From positions 8,060,001-8,124,000 of the forward strand of contig JBHGNT010000013.1 of NCBI GenBank assembly GCA_043228905.1: 64,000 nucleotides of DNA, written 5' to 3'. Made by a program: the position numbers and the translations under genes. Origin of the DNA: Azolla caroliniana. Its lineage: Eukaryota; Polypodiophyta. Shown here one piece after another: positions 20,495 through 30,623 of this stretch. Each line of letters starts with the position of its first letter. The stretch's first letter is position 1. Below the pieces are notes generated by a model. It worked only from the letters and a program-made list of their open reading frames with translations. It was not told the DNA's origin and did not search any database.

Positions 20495-22767
20495 TTAGCC
20501 TTCGTCTAAGATATCCAGAATACTCTGCTCCAAGGTATCCAATGGTTGTTCGGGTCTCTGTTGTTGTTGTTGTTGTTGTGGCTGCGGCTCCTCCGACTGT
20601 TGCTCCTGAGAGGGCGTCTGTTGGGATCCTGGTACCGACGGTTGTGGCGGTGATTCCTCCGTTAGTTGCTCCACCGGATTTGACTCCGGTTGACTCACCC
20701 CGGCCTTGTCTCCATCCGGTCCTTGCTCCGGTGATGGCTCCTTATCGCTGAGGTTGACGGTCGCCGCCTGCTTTGCTTCTTCTCTCCATAGTCTTGTCCG
20801 CTCATAGCTCTCAAACTGGATTTGAGCATCCAGTCGATCATCATCGAGCTGTGCTACAAGTTGCCGGACCACTGCTGACTGCTCCTCTGCGAGAGTTACA
20901 AAATCTTCGGTTAACTCATCTCTCACGGTGGTGAAGTCCTCCTTCGTTAGCATGTAGCAGTCGTTGCCATCCCTCTGCCGGTTTTCTTCAAGTCCCGCTC
21001 TCGGGTGCGTAATGCTTCCTGTGCGGCCAGTTCATCTCTTCATTCAACAATCTCTTTTGCTTGCGCCGCCACTATCTCCGGGACTGTTTCCGTCTCCGAG
21101 ATCTTATTGCTATGTACAGGTGCTAGTGCTTCTTTATTATGTAGATCGACCGGGGTCACCGGTGCTTGGAGCTATGGTCCGGTTAAGGCCATTTTGGCCA
21201 ATTCTTCTGTGGCAAGGTCCAAGTCTTGTTCTAGGCTCCGGATCCTTGACTAGGACGTCTCTAGTTCTCCGGTTGTGATGAGCAACCGGTCCATTTGCGC
21301 TTTCTATTCCGCCTCGATGTAGTGTACCACTCCGGCAATCTGTTCTCTAATCCACCGGAGCCATTGGCTGTTGGTGCCCTGTTGTTGCATCTGCCCGGAG
21401 GGTTGGCTGTTGGTGTCGCTGGCCAGTGGTCGGTTTTGTCCAGTTGCGTCGAGCTGCAACTCTGGCTCTTGTTGGTGACCACTCTGCCGTTCCGGTTGCG
21501 ATTCCGTTGGCCGCTCCGCTTCTGAATGCTCTTGGCCTGCCGGTGGGATTGGCAACTGTACTTCCGACGCTTGCATTTCGGGTCTTGCCGTATCCTGACC
21601 CGCCGGTAGAGGTTGTTGTGCAGGGAGCTCTATGACCGGTTCCATCCTTGGTGCAGGCTGCTCAGGGCGGGGTACAAACGGTCCATCATTCTTTGGGTCC
21701 AAACGCTCCCCAACCTGTTCGGAGGTGCTCTAACGGTTCCTCCTCCTGAGTCCCGATGTTGATTTTCGCTGCCAAGGGGTTCGGTGCTTGTTGAATCGGT
21801 CGGTTAAGCCTGATCTTGATTGGCCATACCAGTGGCTCCTCCTACGTTTCCGCCTGCCCTTTCCTATTGGCGCGCTCCTTTGCCGCCTGGTCCATGTTGG
21901 TCGCCTTCCCTTTAGTTGCCGTTTTCGGGTTGCCTTCTGTTATTCTTCCCCGCTTCGTGATCTTGACGGGCTCGATAGGTGGCACCAATAGGGTGAGCCA
22001 TTGTGCCACCGCCGTCCATATCTTCCGACCCTCCTTTCCTCTAACAGAGTCGATGGCCGCACAGAGGCCATCCGCAATCAGTACCGCCCAGTCCACCTTC
22101 AGGCCTGCATATGTGGCTATGATTAAGCCGGCCCGGTTCTGGGGCATGCAAGGGGGTCGAGGGTACACATGTCCAAATTCATGGAGCACACGAGCAATCT
22201 CTCGAAAGAGTGGATCTTCGCCGCCCTGTGTCGTGTAGGCAAAGCATTCTGTAGGTATATAATCTAATGTGCACTTTCCGCATCCTACAGGACTTGAACC
22301 TGTGACCTTCAACTTAGAAGGTTGTTGCTCTATCCGACTAAGCTAAGGATGTTGTGCATTATAAGCACTTCTAGGATTTTCAGTGAAGTCAAGTAAAACT
22401 TGCTTGCCTTTTCGCCGAAAAAGCAATAGAAAAAAGTTATGAATACAAGAAAGAAGAAACCGCAAAATATTTTTGGAGCTGTTCTGGGGTAGGGTTGATG
22501 ATATTGAAGATTCCCCCTTCCGGAAGGCCAATCAACGCATGGATGGCCTCCTTAGTAATCAGCTCCATGTCGATTTCTTTGACGATCTTCTCTGCCTCCT
22601 GGTGCAGTAGCGCCTCCATGATGGTGAGGAAACCCTCTAAGCCGTGTTGCCTTAGCTGCTTCAGAGAGTGCTTGGCAGTCCATGGCTTCGTCGAGGTTGG
22701 TGAGCGCTAGTGAGGGTTTTGTGTGAGGAGTCTCTGTGTGCGTGGGCTCGCGTCTGTTGATCTTCAA
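20495..22767 (-). CDS. A third ORF (unknown protein), decayed
   Basis: Opens near 22767 with MKINRREPTHTETPHTKPSL and continues in shifted frames through LLHQEAEKIVKEIDMELITK (22610-22550). The block EIARVLHEFGHVYPRP / KVDWAVLIADGLCAAID at 22200-22040 is shared with D. Then come a Gln/Glu/Pro-rich region (21304-21702) and an acidic tail ending EQSILDILDEG at 20495. A tRNA-Arg sequence sits inside it at 22279-22352. Function unknown; position after pol and sense orientation match the extra ORFs of Tat-type elements. Confidence 0.6.
22279..22352 (-). tRNA. tRNA-Arg(UCU) gene or recent pseudogene
   Basis: A 74-base cloverleaf on the minus strand. Acceptor stem ACATCCT/AGGATGC (only the end pair A-C fails), D stem GCTT/GAGC, anticodon loop CTTCTAA with anticodon UCU, T stem ACAGG/CCTGT perfect with loop TTCAAGT, discriminator G. 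A box TAGCTTAGTCGG and B box GGTTCAAGTCC both match consensus. The anticodon stem has one A-A mismatch at its outer pair. CAAC precedes the 5' end, as in many plant tRNA genes, but there is no T run just downstream. It lies inside the third ORF of A. Confidence 0.75.
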
Positions 22768-23283
22768 TCACCTGTCTGTGTTTGTGCTCCTCTGTTCGCG
22801 AAATGTGAGGGTTTCTATGTGGCGGGGGTCTTCTTGTTGCATGTTGGCGCTTGTTTTTTTTCTTACCGGCGCGTGTGCACGTCGTGTACTAAAATAGAAT
22901 GTCGTGCCATGTGGCGGTGGTTTAATACCCTATTAATAGCCCACTACGTACCTTTTCAAAGTGCCTGTTGACTCCTTGTTTTTGCATGTGTCCGTTCACC
23001 CCTCGCCCTTGCATGATTTACTTTGATTTGATTTCATTTCATTTCGTTTTTTTATTTATATTTTATTTATTTTATTATTATTATAATAAAACAAGATAAA
23101 GATGGTTTTGTTAATTCGCATCCGGTCCTACTGGACCCCTATCCGGTCACGTTGGACGGCTTGCCGTTGCGTCGTTGTTGTCGTTTGCCGGCTCGTGCTC
23201 CCTCTTACCGGCTTCCCGCTTGCTGATTAGTGAACGTGTTGCCATCTCTTCCGACTTACCGGTGTCTGGTTCTGTGTCGTCCT
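22768..23283. other. Non-coding gap between integrase and third ORF of A
   Basis: Contains an ATTT-rich low-complexity tract (23020-23100) and GC-richer sequence near the integrase end. I see no gene or element boundary here. Confidence 0.6.
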
Positions 23284-24447
23284 TTACTTGTTAAAATGGA
23301 TTTCTTGGAATGGGTCCATTGTATGGTTAGAGTCGGAACCCATTAAAATTTTTGCCGTGGATGCCGTGGTGTTGTCGCGCAGTGCTTTTGCTTCCACCCA
23401 TTTCGTGCAGTAATCCGTAGCGACGATCACGTACCGGTTGCCAGTTCTCATTGTCGTTGGTTTGAACGGACCAACAAAATCTAGCCCCCATTTCTGAAAT
23501 GGTTCTAATGGTAGCACGTGCTGGTGAGGCATTCTGGCTTGTTCGGTTGGTTGGCCCATTCGTTGACATAGGTCGCATTCTTTAGCGTACCGGATTGCAT
23601 CTTTCAATGTTGTTGGCCACCATAGTCCACTCTGCCATATTTTCCTTGCCGTCGCGTCTCCGGCATAATGTCCTCCAGCCACGCCGCAGTGTGCCTCGCG
23701 CAATATTATTTCCTTTTCGTCGCTGCGCACTACACGCCGCCATATGCCATCTGCGCCTTTGCGGTACAGTGTGTCCTGCAATAGACAGAAGTGCCGGCTT
23801 TGAACCGCTAAGCAAACCCTTTTGTCTCTGTTCATCTCCTTCGGAGGTAAACCGGTGCTCAAAAATTGGTGCATGTTGGCGAGCCACTTGTCTTCCTCTG
23901 CGACTGAACTATCCGTTGCCGTTTCTGCTGTGACTCTAAACAGCTCTGCATCCGGAAAGTCGTCTGGGACTCCGTCACCGGTTTCACTGGAATCCAACCG
24001 GCTTAAATAGTCCGCTACCGCATGTTGTATGCCGGGTCGGTGGAATATCTCGAACTCGAATTCTTGCAGTAGTAACGTCCACCGGGTCAGCTTACCGATG
24101 AGTGATGCTTTGGACACCAAATAGAGGAGCGCCGAATGATCTACGTGAAAGGAAAATTTCCTTCCCAACAGATAGTGTCTAAACTTGGTGACACTGTAGA
24201 TCATACCCAAAGCCTCCCTTTCCGTCGTGGAATAATTACGTTCCGCTTGGGACAGCTTTCGGCTGGCATAATAGATTGGCCGGTACCATTTTGGTTCTGC
24301 AAGTTGCATTAGTGCGCTCCTGATTGCAATTTCAGACGCATCAATGAACCATGGAACTCTTTGGACCAATCCGGAGGTTGCACCACCGACGCTTGTGACA
24401 ACAGCACTTTTAGTGCTCGGTAAGCCTGGTCTTCTGTGTCCATCCAT
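23284..24447 (-). pseudogene. A RNase H and truncated integrase
   Basis: 387 codons open on the minus strand. RNase H runs from about 24355 ([48 protein letters not shown]). The integrase zinc finger has [17 protein letters not shown] and CDLCQRMG (23660-23560), then the core start WGLDFVGPF and [15 protein letters not shown]. After STAKIL the frame passes directly into NGFRL-type integrase C-terminal sequence, in a shifted frame, near 23340-23300. The second Asp and the Glu of the DDE triad are therefore deleted, so integration would have to be supplied in trans. Confidence 0.85.
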
Positions 24448-25650
24448 CAGAATGGTGTTTGATGAACCGCGGCATGCAGTGGTGTAGCCAGGTCTGCCAG
24501 ATATTGGAGCATTCGGCTATGCCGCCGAATTTGTCCTAAGAACCGAATTAGTGCCTTTGTCGTGGCTGGTGCCGATGCCTTCAAGATTGCTTTTACTTTG
24601 TCCGGATCCATTGCGATATCGTCCTTGCTTACTATATGGCCTAGTAACGCTCTGCTGGTTACTCCGAACACGCATTTTGCCGGGTTCAAGCTTAGTCGGT
24701 AAACCCTACATTTTTCTAGGCATAGTTGGAGGTGCTGAAGGTGATCCCCTTCCTGGCTATAAATAGCAAAGTCATCCAAGAACACCTGCATGAATGCCGG
24801 AATGAAATCCCCGGAAATTTCCATGATGATCCGCTGAAATTTACATCATCACTATGGCAACAAAGACTCCCCATTCGGTGACAAAAGCGGTTTTCTCCTG
24901 GTCGGCGGGGTGCATCCGGATCTGATTACACCTTATGACCGGCGACCACATCCAGGACTCCATCTGTGAATGGAAGTGGGAAGGCGTCCGTTATCGTAGC
25001 CGCATTCAATTTCCGATAGTTGACACACACTCTGATCTTACCGTTCTTTTTGTGTACTACGACTATCGGGTTGAGCCATGTGGCTTTCTTTACCGGTCGG
25101 ATGAAGCTTGCTCTTAGCAACTTGTCGATTTCTTCTTTGAATTTTGCTGCGTAATTCGGGTTCATCCGGTAACGCCGTTGCGCTACCGGTTTGGCGTCTT
25201 TACTCAGATGTATCTGGTGTTGATATAACTGAGGATCGAGTCCTGACATGTCCTCGTAGGACCAGGCGAACACATCGCGAAATTCTTTTAGGAGTGTGAT
25301 CATTGCCATTTTGTTCTTCGAAGTCATTTCCTTGGCGATGTGCACCGGTCTTGTGTCCTCTCTGGTGCCTCTACTAGTTGGGATGCTTTCATGCGCTGTG
25401 ATATTGCCATTTCTTTCTCCAGTGCCTCCTGTGCTTGCCATAATTCCTGGATTGCTTCTTTATCCGGTTTCTCGTCGATCTCGTCCGGTTGCAGTATGTA
25501 TGGTGACACTGCTTCAGCTACATCAATCTTGAACAAAGGTACGATCTTCGGATTTTCCTGTAAGTATTGATCGACCTCTTCGTCCGCCAATCCTTCCAAT
25601 ATGTTGACACATTCCGCATATAGCGGCATTGATTCCTTTCCAGTACCGGA
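24447..25650 (-). pseudogene. A reverse transcriptase
   Basis: Minus-strand frames 24926-25441 and 24447-24824: EFRDVFAWSYEDMSGLDPQL, RVCVNYRKLNAATITDAFPL, then MQVFLDDFAIYSQEGDHLQH with the catalytic LDD intact near 24790-24770, and [20 protein letters not shown] in the thumb. The region 24825-24925 between frames carries the SGYNQ to TEWG part with a frameshift. The N-terminal linker is at 25324-25629. Confidence 0.85.
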
Positions 25651-26191
25651 TCGTGGTTGAGTCAGTACTCGTACTTTCGCTTTTCCACGTCGGAACGTAA
25701 TTATATTCTTCCTCTAGTTTTGCTTTATGTGTGCTGTTTTTAACCAAGGGCGTCCCAAAAGTAGTGGGTACGCTCCCTGAGCTTGTAGCTAGAGAACACT
25801 ACGGAAATGCGAAATGTGTGACCCCCGATGGTCACTTCTAGATCGCGTATTAATCCGGCCGGCCGTACTGAGCTAGTGTCCGCCATCCGAAGCCAAAATG
25901 GGCATGGTTCCCAGTCTTGGATTCCTAGCGTGTTACACGTTCAGAGGCTGATCACATTCAAGCCAGATCCTCCATCGATAATCGTGCACGGTAGCTCCTT
26001 TCCCTTCACGATGGCTGTGATTGCTGGATTGCTTGTGTCCACCACTGTCGGTCCTTCCTCCGGATTTGAAAAGAATGCTGGAGCCGGTGATGTGTCAACT
26101 ACCGTCCTTCCGGTCTTCAGTCCTTCTGTGAAGCGTGGTACCAATTGCAATAGCCGGCCTAGTGGCAGCGTTATTTGGCATTCTTGTAATG
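25651..26191 (-). pseudogene. A protease
   Basis: 25941-26150 encodes NPEEGPTVVDTSNPAITAIV followed by the active site TIIDGGSGLNVIS. The C-terminal half (25700-25900) carries the GxHxFxIxxVVL and YPLLLGRPWL-type motif in another frame. Closely similar to the protease of B. Confidence 0.78.
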
Positions 26192-26879
26192 CCTACCAGG
26201 TTGGGTTTTCGGGCTGCCCTAGGCTGGTGAGCTCTCCGGCATTCTCTTTTTGTTGTTCGAGCTCTGCCGCATTCCGCTCATTTGCCTTCTTCACCCATTC
26301 GGTTGCCTGCTTCTGGATGGCTTCTTGAGTTTCCCACTCCGTGGCTTTGCCTTTTGATCTTGTAGTGACTTGTTGTATGTCCGCGACTTCCGCATCTACC
26401 ATGTTCACCGTTGGTCGCTTGTCGTAGCTCTTTGCCGGACATTGATTACTATAGTGGCCTTCTTGCCGGAAATAATAGCAGTACGACTTCCGTGCGTTGC
26501 TGGATTCGACGTGTGTGGTTGGTGGAGGACCGGGGGTAAGTGCTTGGATTTGGTCTGGTTGGCTACTCAGAGCGCCCTTTTTCGGTTCTCGTGGATGTCC
26601 CCCCTTTTTGTTGAAATGACGTTTCTTACTGAAATTCCTTTTGTTGCAATAACATTGACGGTGTTGGTCGTCATACTTGCCATAGTCGTCCCTTCGGTGG
26701 TTGTAACCAGGGGAGTGATCCCGGTTGTATATCTCGTACCGTCCATTATAGTCCCGATATCTATCCCGTCTGTCATACCGGTCATAAGCGTCTCTTCGAT
26801 CGCTGTACTAGACATCTTGTGCCGGTCGGTAGCGCTCCTCTCACCGCCAACGTTCTTCTTCTTCCTCCTGGTTGCTCTG
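26192..26879 (-). pseudogene. A gag, second piece (tail and zinc knuckle)
   Basis: Continues gag after the B insertion: a long Arg/Asp/Tyr-rich tail (26600-26860), a CCHC-type knuckle near 26480-26430 ending in HYSNQCPAKSYDK-like sequence, and VTTRSKGKATEWETQEAIQK at 26370-26310. It joins 30624. Several frame breaks. Confidence 0.78.
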
Positions 26880-27250
26880 TGTTGTCTGTCTGGCCGGACT
26901 AGCCTCAACACAGGTGTCTATCCGACACTTCTCCAAAGGGGTGGTAAGGATTGGATGCTAGGTTACACGCGTAAGATGATTACAATTAAGCACAGACGGT
27001 AAACAATACGAGATACAGATAAACACGCAATAATTACTATTGTATTACTTTCTGTCCCCTTTACAAATCATCGGATCCTTTTATAGGCATCCGGCAAGGT
27101 TACAATCGGTGCGCTTAGGCAATCGACATCCGAATCGGTACAACTGTACCGGATCCGTCCCTCCGAATAATAATTCTACTATTATTTACTTCCTATTATC
27201 TGATCCGATTCCGCCTTCCCACTTGTCCTTGCTCTTCTGATCGGCCAACA
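26880..27250 (-). repeat. 3' LTR of B
   Basis: TGTTGTCTGTC ... GGCCAACA. It lacks a 16-bp TCCGGATCCGGATCGG block found in the 5' copy. Directly inside (27251-27268) is CATGGCACGCCCGTGGGA, as in A. Confidence 0.93.
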
Positions 27251-27300
27251 CATGGCACGCCCGTGGGAAAGTGCCTTGCACTTCGAATCCACTCCCGGCC

Positions 27301-27620
27301 TCAGTCTTCCTCCAAAATATCGAGCACACTCTGCTCGATGGTGTCAAGTGGTGCTCCTTCCTCCTGTTCCTGTTCCTTGCCTGCCTGGTCTCCGACCTCC
27401 GGTTGGGTGGGCTGTTCCGTAAAAATTTGCTGCTCCGGCTCTGCTTGATTCTGTGGTGCCGGTGCTTCCTCACCGCTTCGTCCGGGTTCTTCCTGTTCTC
27501 CCTCCGTTCCTGGCTCTGTTCTGTTACCGGTGTCACTTTCTCCGGTCTCGACTGGTCGACTCGATATGCCTCCTTCCTGTGCTCTGGTGTCTTCCGGTCT
27601 CAGCTCTTCTTCTTCTCCGG
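27301..27620 (-). CDS. B acidic tail of third ORF, fused after protease
   Basis: Glu/Pro/Gln-rich acidic segment ending DTIEQSVLDILEED at 27301, matching the end of the third ORF in A and D. It begins close to the protease C-terminus near 27620, in a different frame, marking the right-hand side of a large internal deletion. Whether it is translated in B is unclear. Confidence 0.6.
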
Positions 27621-28256
27621 CATCGGTCTGCTCACCCGTGGTTGCATCGTTACTCGTACCTTTGTTTTCCCTCGCCGGAATGTGATCATGTTCTTTTGCC
27701 AGTTCTGCTTGATATGCGCCGTTCGCAGCCATGGTCGTCCTAGCAGTAGGGGGTACGCGCCTTGTACATTCAGCTGCAGCACCACGGCCGATATCCGGAA
27801 TACGTGGCCTCCGATCGTTACTTCCAAATCCCGGATAAGCCCGGTCGGTCGGACTGAGCTAGTATCCGCCATGTGTAACCAGAAGGGGCATGGTTCCCAT
27901 TCCCGGATGCCCAGGTCGTTGCATGTCTGTTGGCTGATTACATTTACCCTGGAGCCTCCGTCAATAATTGTTCCAGCAATTTCCTTTCCTTTCACGATTG
28001 CCGTGATCGCCAGGCTCCTTGTATCGACCACCGCTGGTCCTTCCTCCGGGTTGGAGAAGAATGCCGGTGCTGGTGTCGGCTTCGGTTTGCTGACGGATGC
28101 CTGTAGGTCTGCCGTAAATCGTGGCACTAACTGTAGTAGTCGTGCTAACGGCAGCACGATTTGACAGTTCTGTAGCGCTTGCCACGTCGGGTTTTCTCCT
28201 GGCTGTATGATTTCTTTGTCTTTTGGCATATTTTGGTCTCTTACTTCTGCCGCATT
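27600..28256 (-). CDS. B protease
   Basis: About 210 codons in the same frame as gag, separated from it by one TAG (28257-28259). Active site GTIIDGGSRVNVISQQTCND, then EPCPFWLHMAD, FRISAVVLQLNVQGAYPLLL and GRPWLRTAHIKQNW. Best preserved protease of the family here. A and H read through sense codons at the gag-protease stop position in A (Arg), so the TAG is probably mutation, though stop-codon read-through cannot be excluded. Confidence 0.83.
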   Translation of the reverse strand, partial: NAAEVRDQNMPKDKEIIQPGENPTWQALQNCQIVLPLARLLQLVPRFTADLQASVSKPKPTPAPAFFSNPEEGPAVVDTRSLAITAIVKGKEIAGTIIDGGSRVNVISQQTCNDLGIREWEPCPFWLHMADTSSVRPTGLIRDLEVTIGGHVFRISAVVLQLNVQGAYPLLLGRPWLRTAHIKQNWQKNMITFRRGKTKVRVTMQPRVSRPMPEKKKS

Positions 28257-30179
28257 CTATTCATTGGCCTCCTTGATCCATTGTGTCGCTTGTTTTCTGA
28301 TTGTCTCCTGGGCTTCCCACTCGGCGGTCTTTCCCTTTGACCGGGTTGTGACCTGCTGTACTTCTGTTATTTCGGCTGTAACCATGTTGACTTCCGGCTG
28401 CTTGTCATAGCTTTTGCTTGGGCATTGGTTACTATAGTGGCCTTCCTTATGGCAGTAATAACAGTACACCTTGTGACTGTTGCTCGTTTCTCCTTTGTCC
28501 CCGGTTTGGAGGGTGGGTATGCTCCGGCGGTCGTCTTCGGTTTTTCGGTTATCCGGTAACGATACCAGGTTGTCATTCCTTGCTGCCTCCCGACGTTCCT
28601 CTCTTCGGAAAAATCCACGCTTCTGATTCCGTCGGAAATTTCGGTTCCCTTGTCGCCTCTCTTCTCTGCGTCGTTCATATTCTGGGGATTCGTCTCGGTC
28701 GTACCGGTCCCGGGGGTAGCTATCTCTGCGTCTCTCCTCTCGGTCATAGTTGTCGCGTCTTCTATCAGCGTATCTGTTACCGCGTTCGCGTTGGTAGCGG
28801 TCGTCTCTCCGGAATCGATCCTCGTCCGGGTTCTGATTGCGCGGTTCTATGTGTCGAACCGGTGCTGCCTGCCGATTTAACAGGTTATATTCGCATCGGT
28901 CCGTTGTATGGGCTCGAGAGTTGCAGATCACACATTGTGTCCGCAGGGTGCAGTCTACTGTTGAGTGCCCCGAATTTAGGCATGTTGTACATTGTAAGGC
29001 CTGTCGGAACCTCAGGTCTTCCTCCTTTGGGAGTGCCCGGTGTAACATCCCCATCGACAAGAAGGGGCTAGTCTTGTCCATTTCTAAAACCCGATCAATA
29101 ACTTGGTCCATTGTGCTGGTTTGGAAATCAAGGACTCCGCACATTGTTCGAAGTGGCTCTTTCAGTGCGGCCAGAAAGATTGCTTTGGCTTCGTCTTTGG
29201 GTGGTGCTCTTGTCAGTTGGCTGTGCAGGGTCTGGAACCGAATGATGAATTGTGGCACAGTCTCGTTCTCTTCCTGCCGGGTGGTGTAGAACTGCCCGAC
29301 CAATTCCCTTTGCTCAAATTGTCTGTGAAAAAACCTGAGGAATCTGGCCTTCAAGGCATCGAATGTGGCAAAGTTGCCCGGTAAGTGCTTTGCGTGCCAT
29401 TGGGCCGCCGGTCCTTCTAAGGTTATGCCGAATTCGGCGACTTTGGATCGTTCGGCTTCGGGCTCCGTCAGTCTTTGGGAGACATGGTTGGCTTCCCATG
29501 TTTGGAGGAATGCGTACACGTGTGCCTCCGCGTCGGCCTCATCCCGGTACTTTGGGTATGGGTACGGCATCCTGTCGTCCAACTGACTCTCCTGTTTCCT
29601 CCGCTCTCTGTCCGCTATTGGCGTTGGTGTGAGAACCTTTGGTTCCTCTGCGGGTGTTGCCGGTGTCCGGTCCTTTGGTTCCTCCGCGGGTGTTGTCGGT
29701 ATCCGCTCCTTCGGTTCCTTCGCGGTTGTTGTCGGTATCCGGTCAGCCTTCCTCGGCGATTGCGGGTCACCGAATTCCAGGGTTATTTCTTCCTCTGGCG
29801 CTGGTGTTACGGAGTCTTCCGACCCCTCGTCCTCCCGGTCGTTTGGTGTGTCGTGGCTGCTTTTATACCGGGACGCAACGCTTCCGTCGCTTTCCGACTC
29901 CGCCTCAAGTGTTGCGAATGCTTCCGAGTCCCCGTCGCCCGCGGCGAGCGTCTGCAGTATCGTTTCCGCCTCTTGCAGGCTTGTTATGCTACTGCCTTCG
30001 TCGGGGATTTGCAGAACCCGGAACTGCAGTGCTTCTTCTGCGACTCTCCGAAGAGTTTTGGAGAATGACCGATCCCGCTGGATCTCGTCGACGGCTTGCT
30101 GCAGGGCTTCCCGTCGTTGCTCGCGTTCGGTGTATCGTCTCCCTCGTTCGGTGATGTGGTCGTCGTTTGGTCTAGACAT
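28257..30179 (-). CDS. B gag, intact open frame of 640 residues
   Basis: The ATG at 30177-30179 opens MSRPNDDHITERGRRYTERE. Order: acidic/Thr-Pro-Ala repeat region (EEPKxRxPxTPA repeats near 29640-29730), capsid from MPYPYPKYRDEADAEAHVYA (29575-29520) through FARFLRFFHRQFEQRE-type sequence and LKEPLRTMCGVLDFQ, a Cys-rich region CTTCLNSGHSTVDC / CVICNSRAHTTDRC (28970-28880), an Arg/Asp-rich tail and a final knuckle CYYCHKEGHYSNQC (28470-28430). No stop until 28257. An intact gag in an element without pol suggests particle formation may have been selected, or that B is young. Confidence 0.9.
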   Translation of the reverse strand: MSRPNDDHITERGRRYTEREQRREALQQAVDEIQRDRSFSKTLRRVAEEALQFRVLQIPDEGSSITSLQEAETILQTLAAGDGDSEAFATLEAESESDGSVASRYKSSHDTPNDREDEGSEDSVTPAPEEEITLEFGDPQSPRKADRIPTTTAKEPKERIPTTPAEEPKDRTPATPAEEPKVLTPTPIADRERRKQESQLDDRMPYPYPKYRDEADAEAHVYAFLQTWEANHVSQRLTEPEAERSKVAEFGITLEGPAAQWHAKHLPGNFATFDALKARFLRFFHRQFEQRELVGQFYTTRQEENETVPQFIIRFQTLHSQLTRAPPKDEAKAIFLAALKEPLRTMCGVLDFQTSTMDQVIDRVLEMDKTSPFLSMGMLHRALPKEEDLRFRQALQCTTCLNSGHSTVDCTLRTQCVICNSRAHTTDRCEYNLLNRQAAPVRHIEPRNQNPDEDRFRRDDRYQRERGNRYADRRRDNYDREERRRDSYPRDRYDRDESPEYERRREERRQGNRNFRRNQKRGFFRREERREAARNDNLVSLPDNRKTEDDRRSIPTLQTGDKGETSNSHKVYCYYCHKEGHYSNQCPSKSYDKQPEVNMVTAEITEVQQVTTRSKGKTAEWEAQETIRKQATQWIKEANE

Positions 30180-30231
30180 CCATCCCCCGGTTGTCCTCTG
30201 CACTTTGCAGGAATCGTGGTCGCCAAAATAG

Positions 30232-30618
30232 TGTTGTCTGTCTGGCCGGACTAGCCTCAACACAGATGTCTATCCAACACTTCTCCAAAGGGGTGGTAAG
30301 GATTGGATGCTAGGTTACACGCGTAAGATGATTACAATTAAGCACAGACGGTAAACAATACGAGATACAGATAAACACGCAATAATTACTATTGTATTAC
30401 TTTCCGTCCCCTTTACAAATCATCGGATGCTTTTATAGGCATCCGGCAAGGTTACAATCGGTGCGCTTAGGCAACCGACATCCGAATCGGTCCGGATCCG
30501 GATCGGTACAACTGTACCGGATCCGTCCCTCCGAATAATAATTCTACTATTATTTACTTCCTATTATCCGATCCGATTCCGCCTTCCCACTTGTCCTTGC
30601 TCTTCTGATCGGCCAACA
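30232..30618 (-). repeat. 5' LTR of B
   Basis: 387 bp. On the minus strand the internal side continues CTATTTTGGCGACCACGATTCC (30231-30210), containing a TGG-starting primer-site-like sequence shared with A. Confidence 0.92.
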
Positions 30619-30623
30619 CTCTG

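Larger units (their letters stand above)
26880..30618 (-). mobile_element. B: short non-autonomous gag-protease element inserted in A
   Basis: LTRs at 26880-27250 (371 bp) and 30232-30618 (387 bp; the difference is one 16-bp block). TSD CTCTG at 26875-26879 and 30619-30623 is perfect. The 3.7-kb element has a complete gag, a protease and the acidic tail of the third ORF, but no RT, RNase H or integrase. It resembles the gag-only retrotransposons described in plants (TR-GAG type), with a protease kept as well. Confidence 0.93.

Noticed and set aside
28418-30231. Long plus-strand open frames opposite B gag (up to 217 codons)
   Set aside because: They mirror the intact minus-strand gag, have biased composition and show no known motif.
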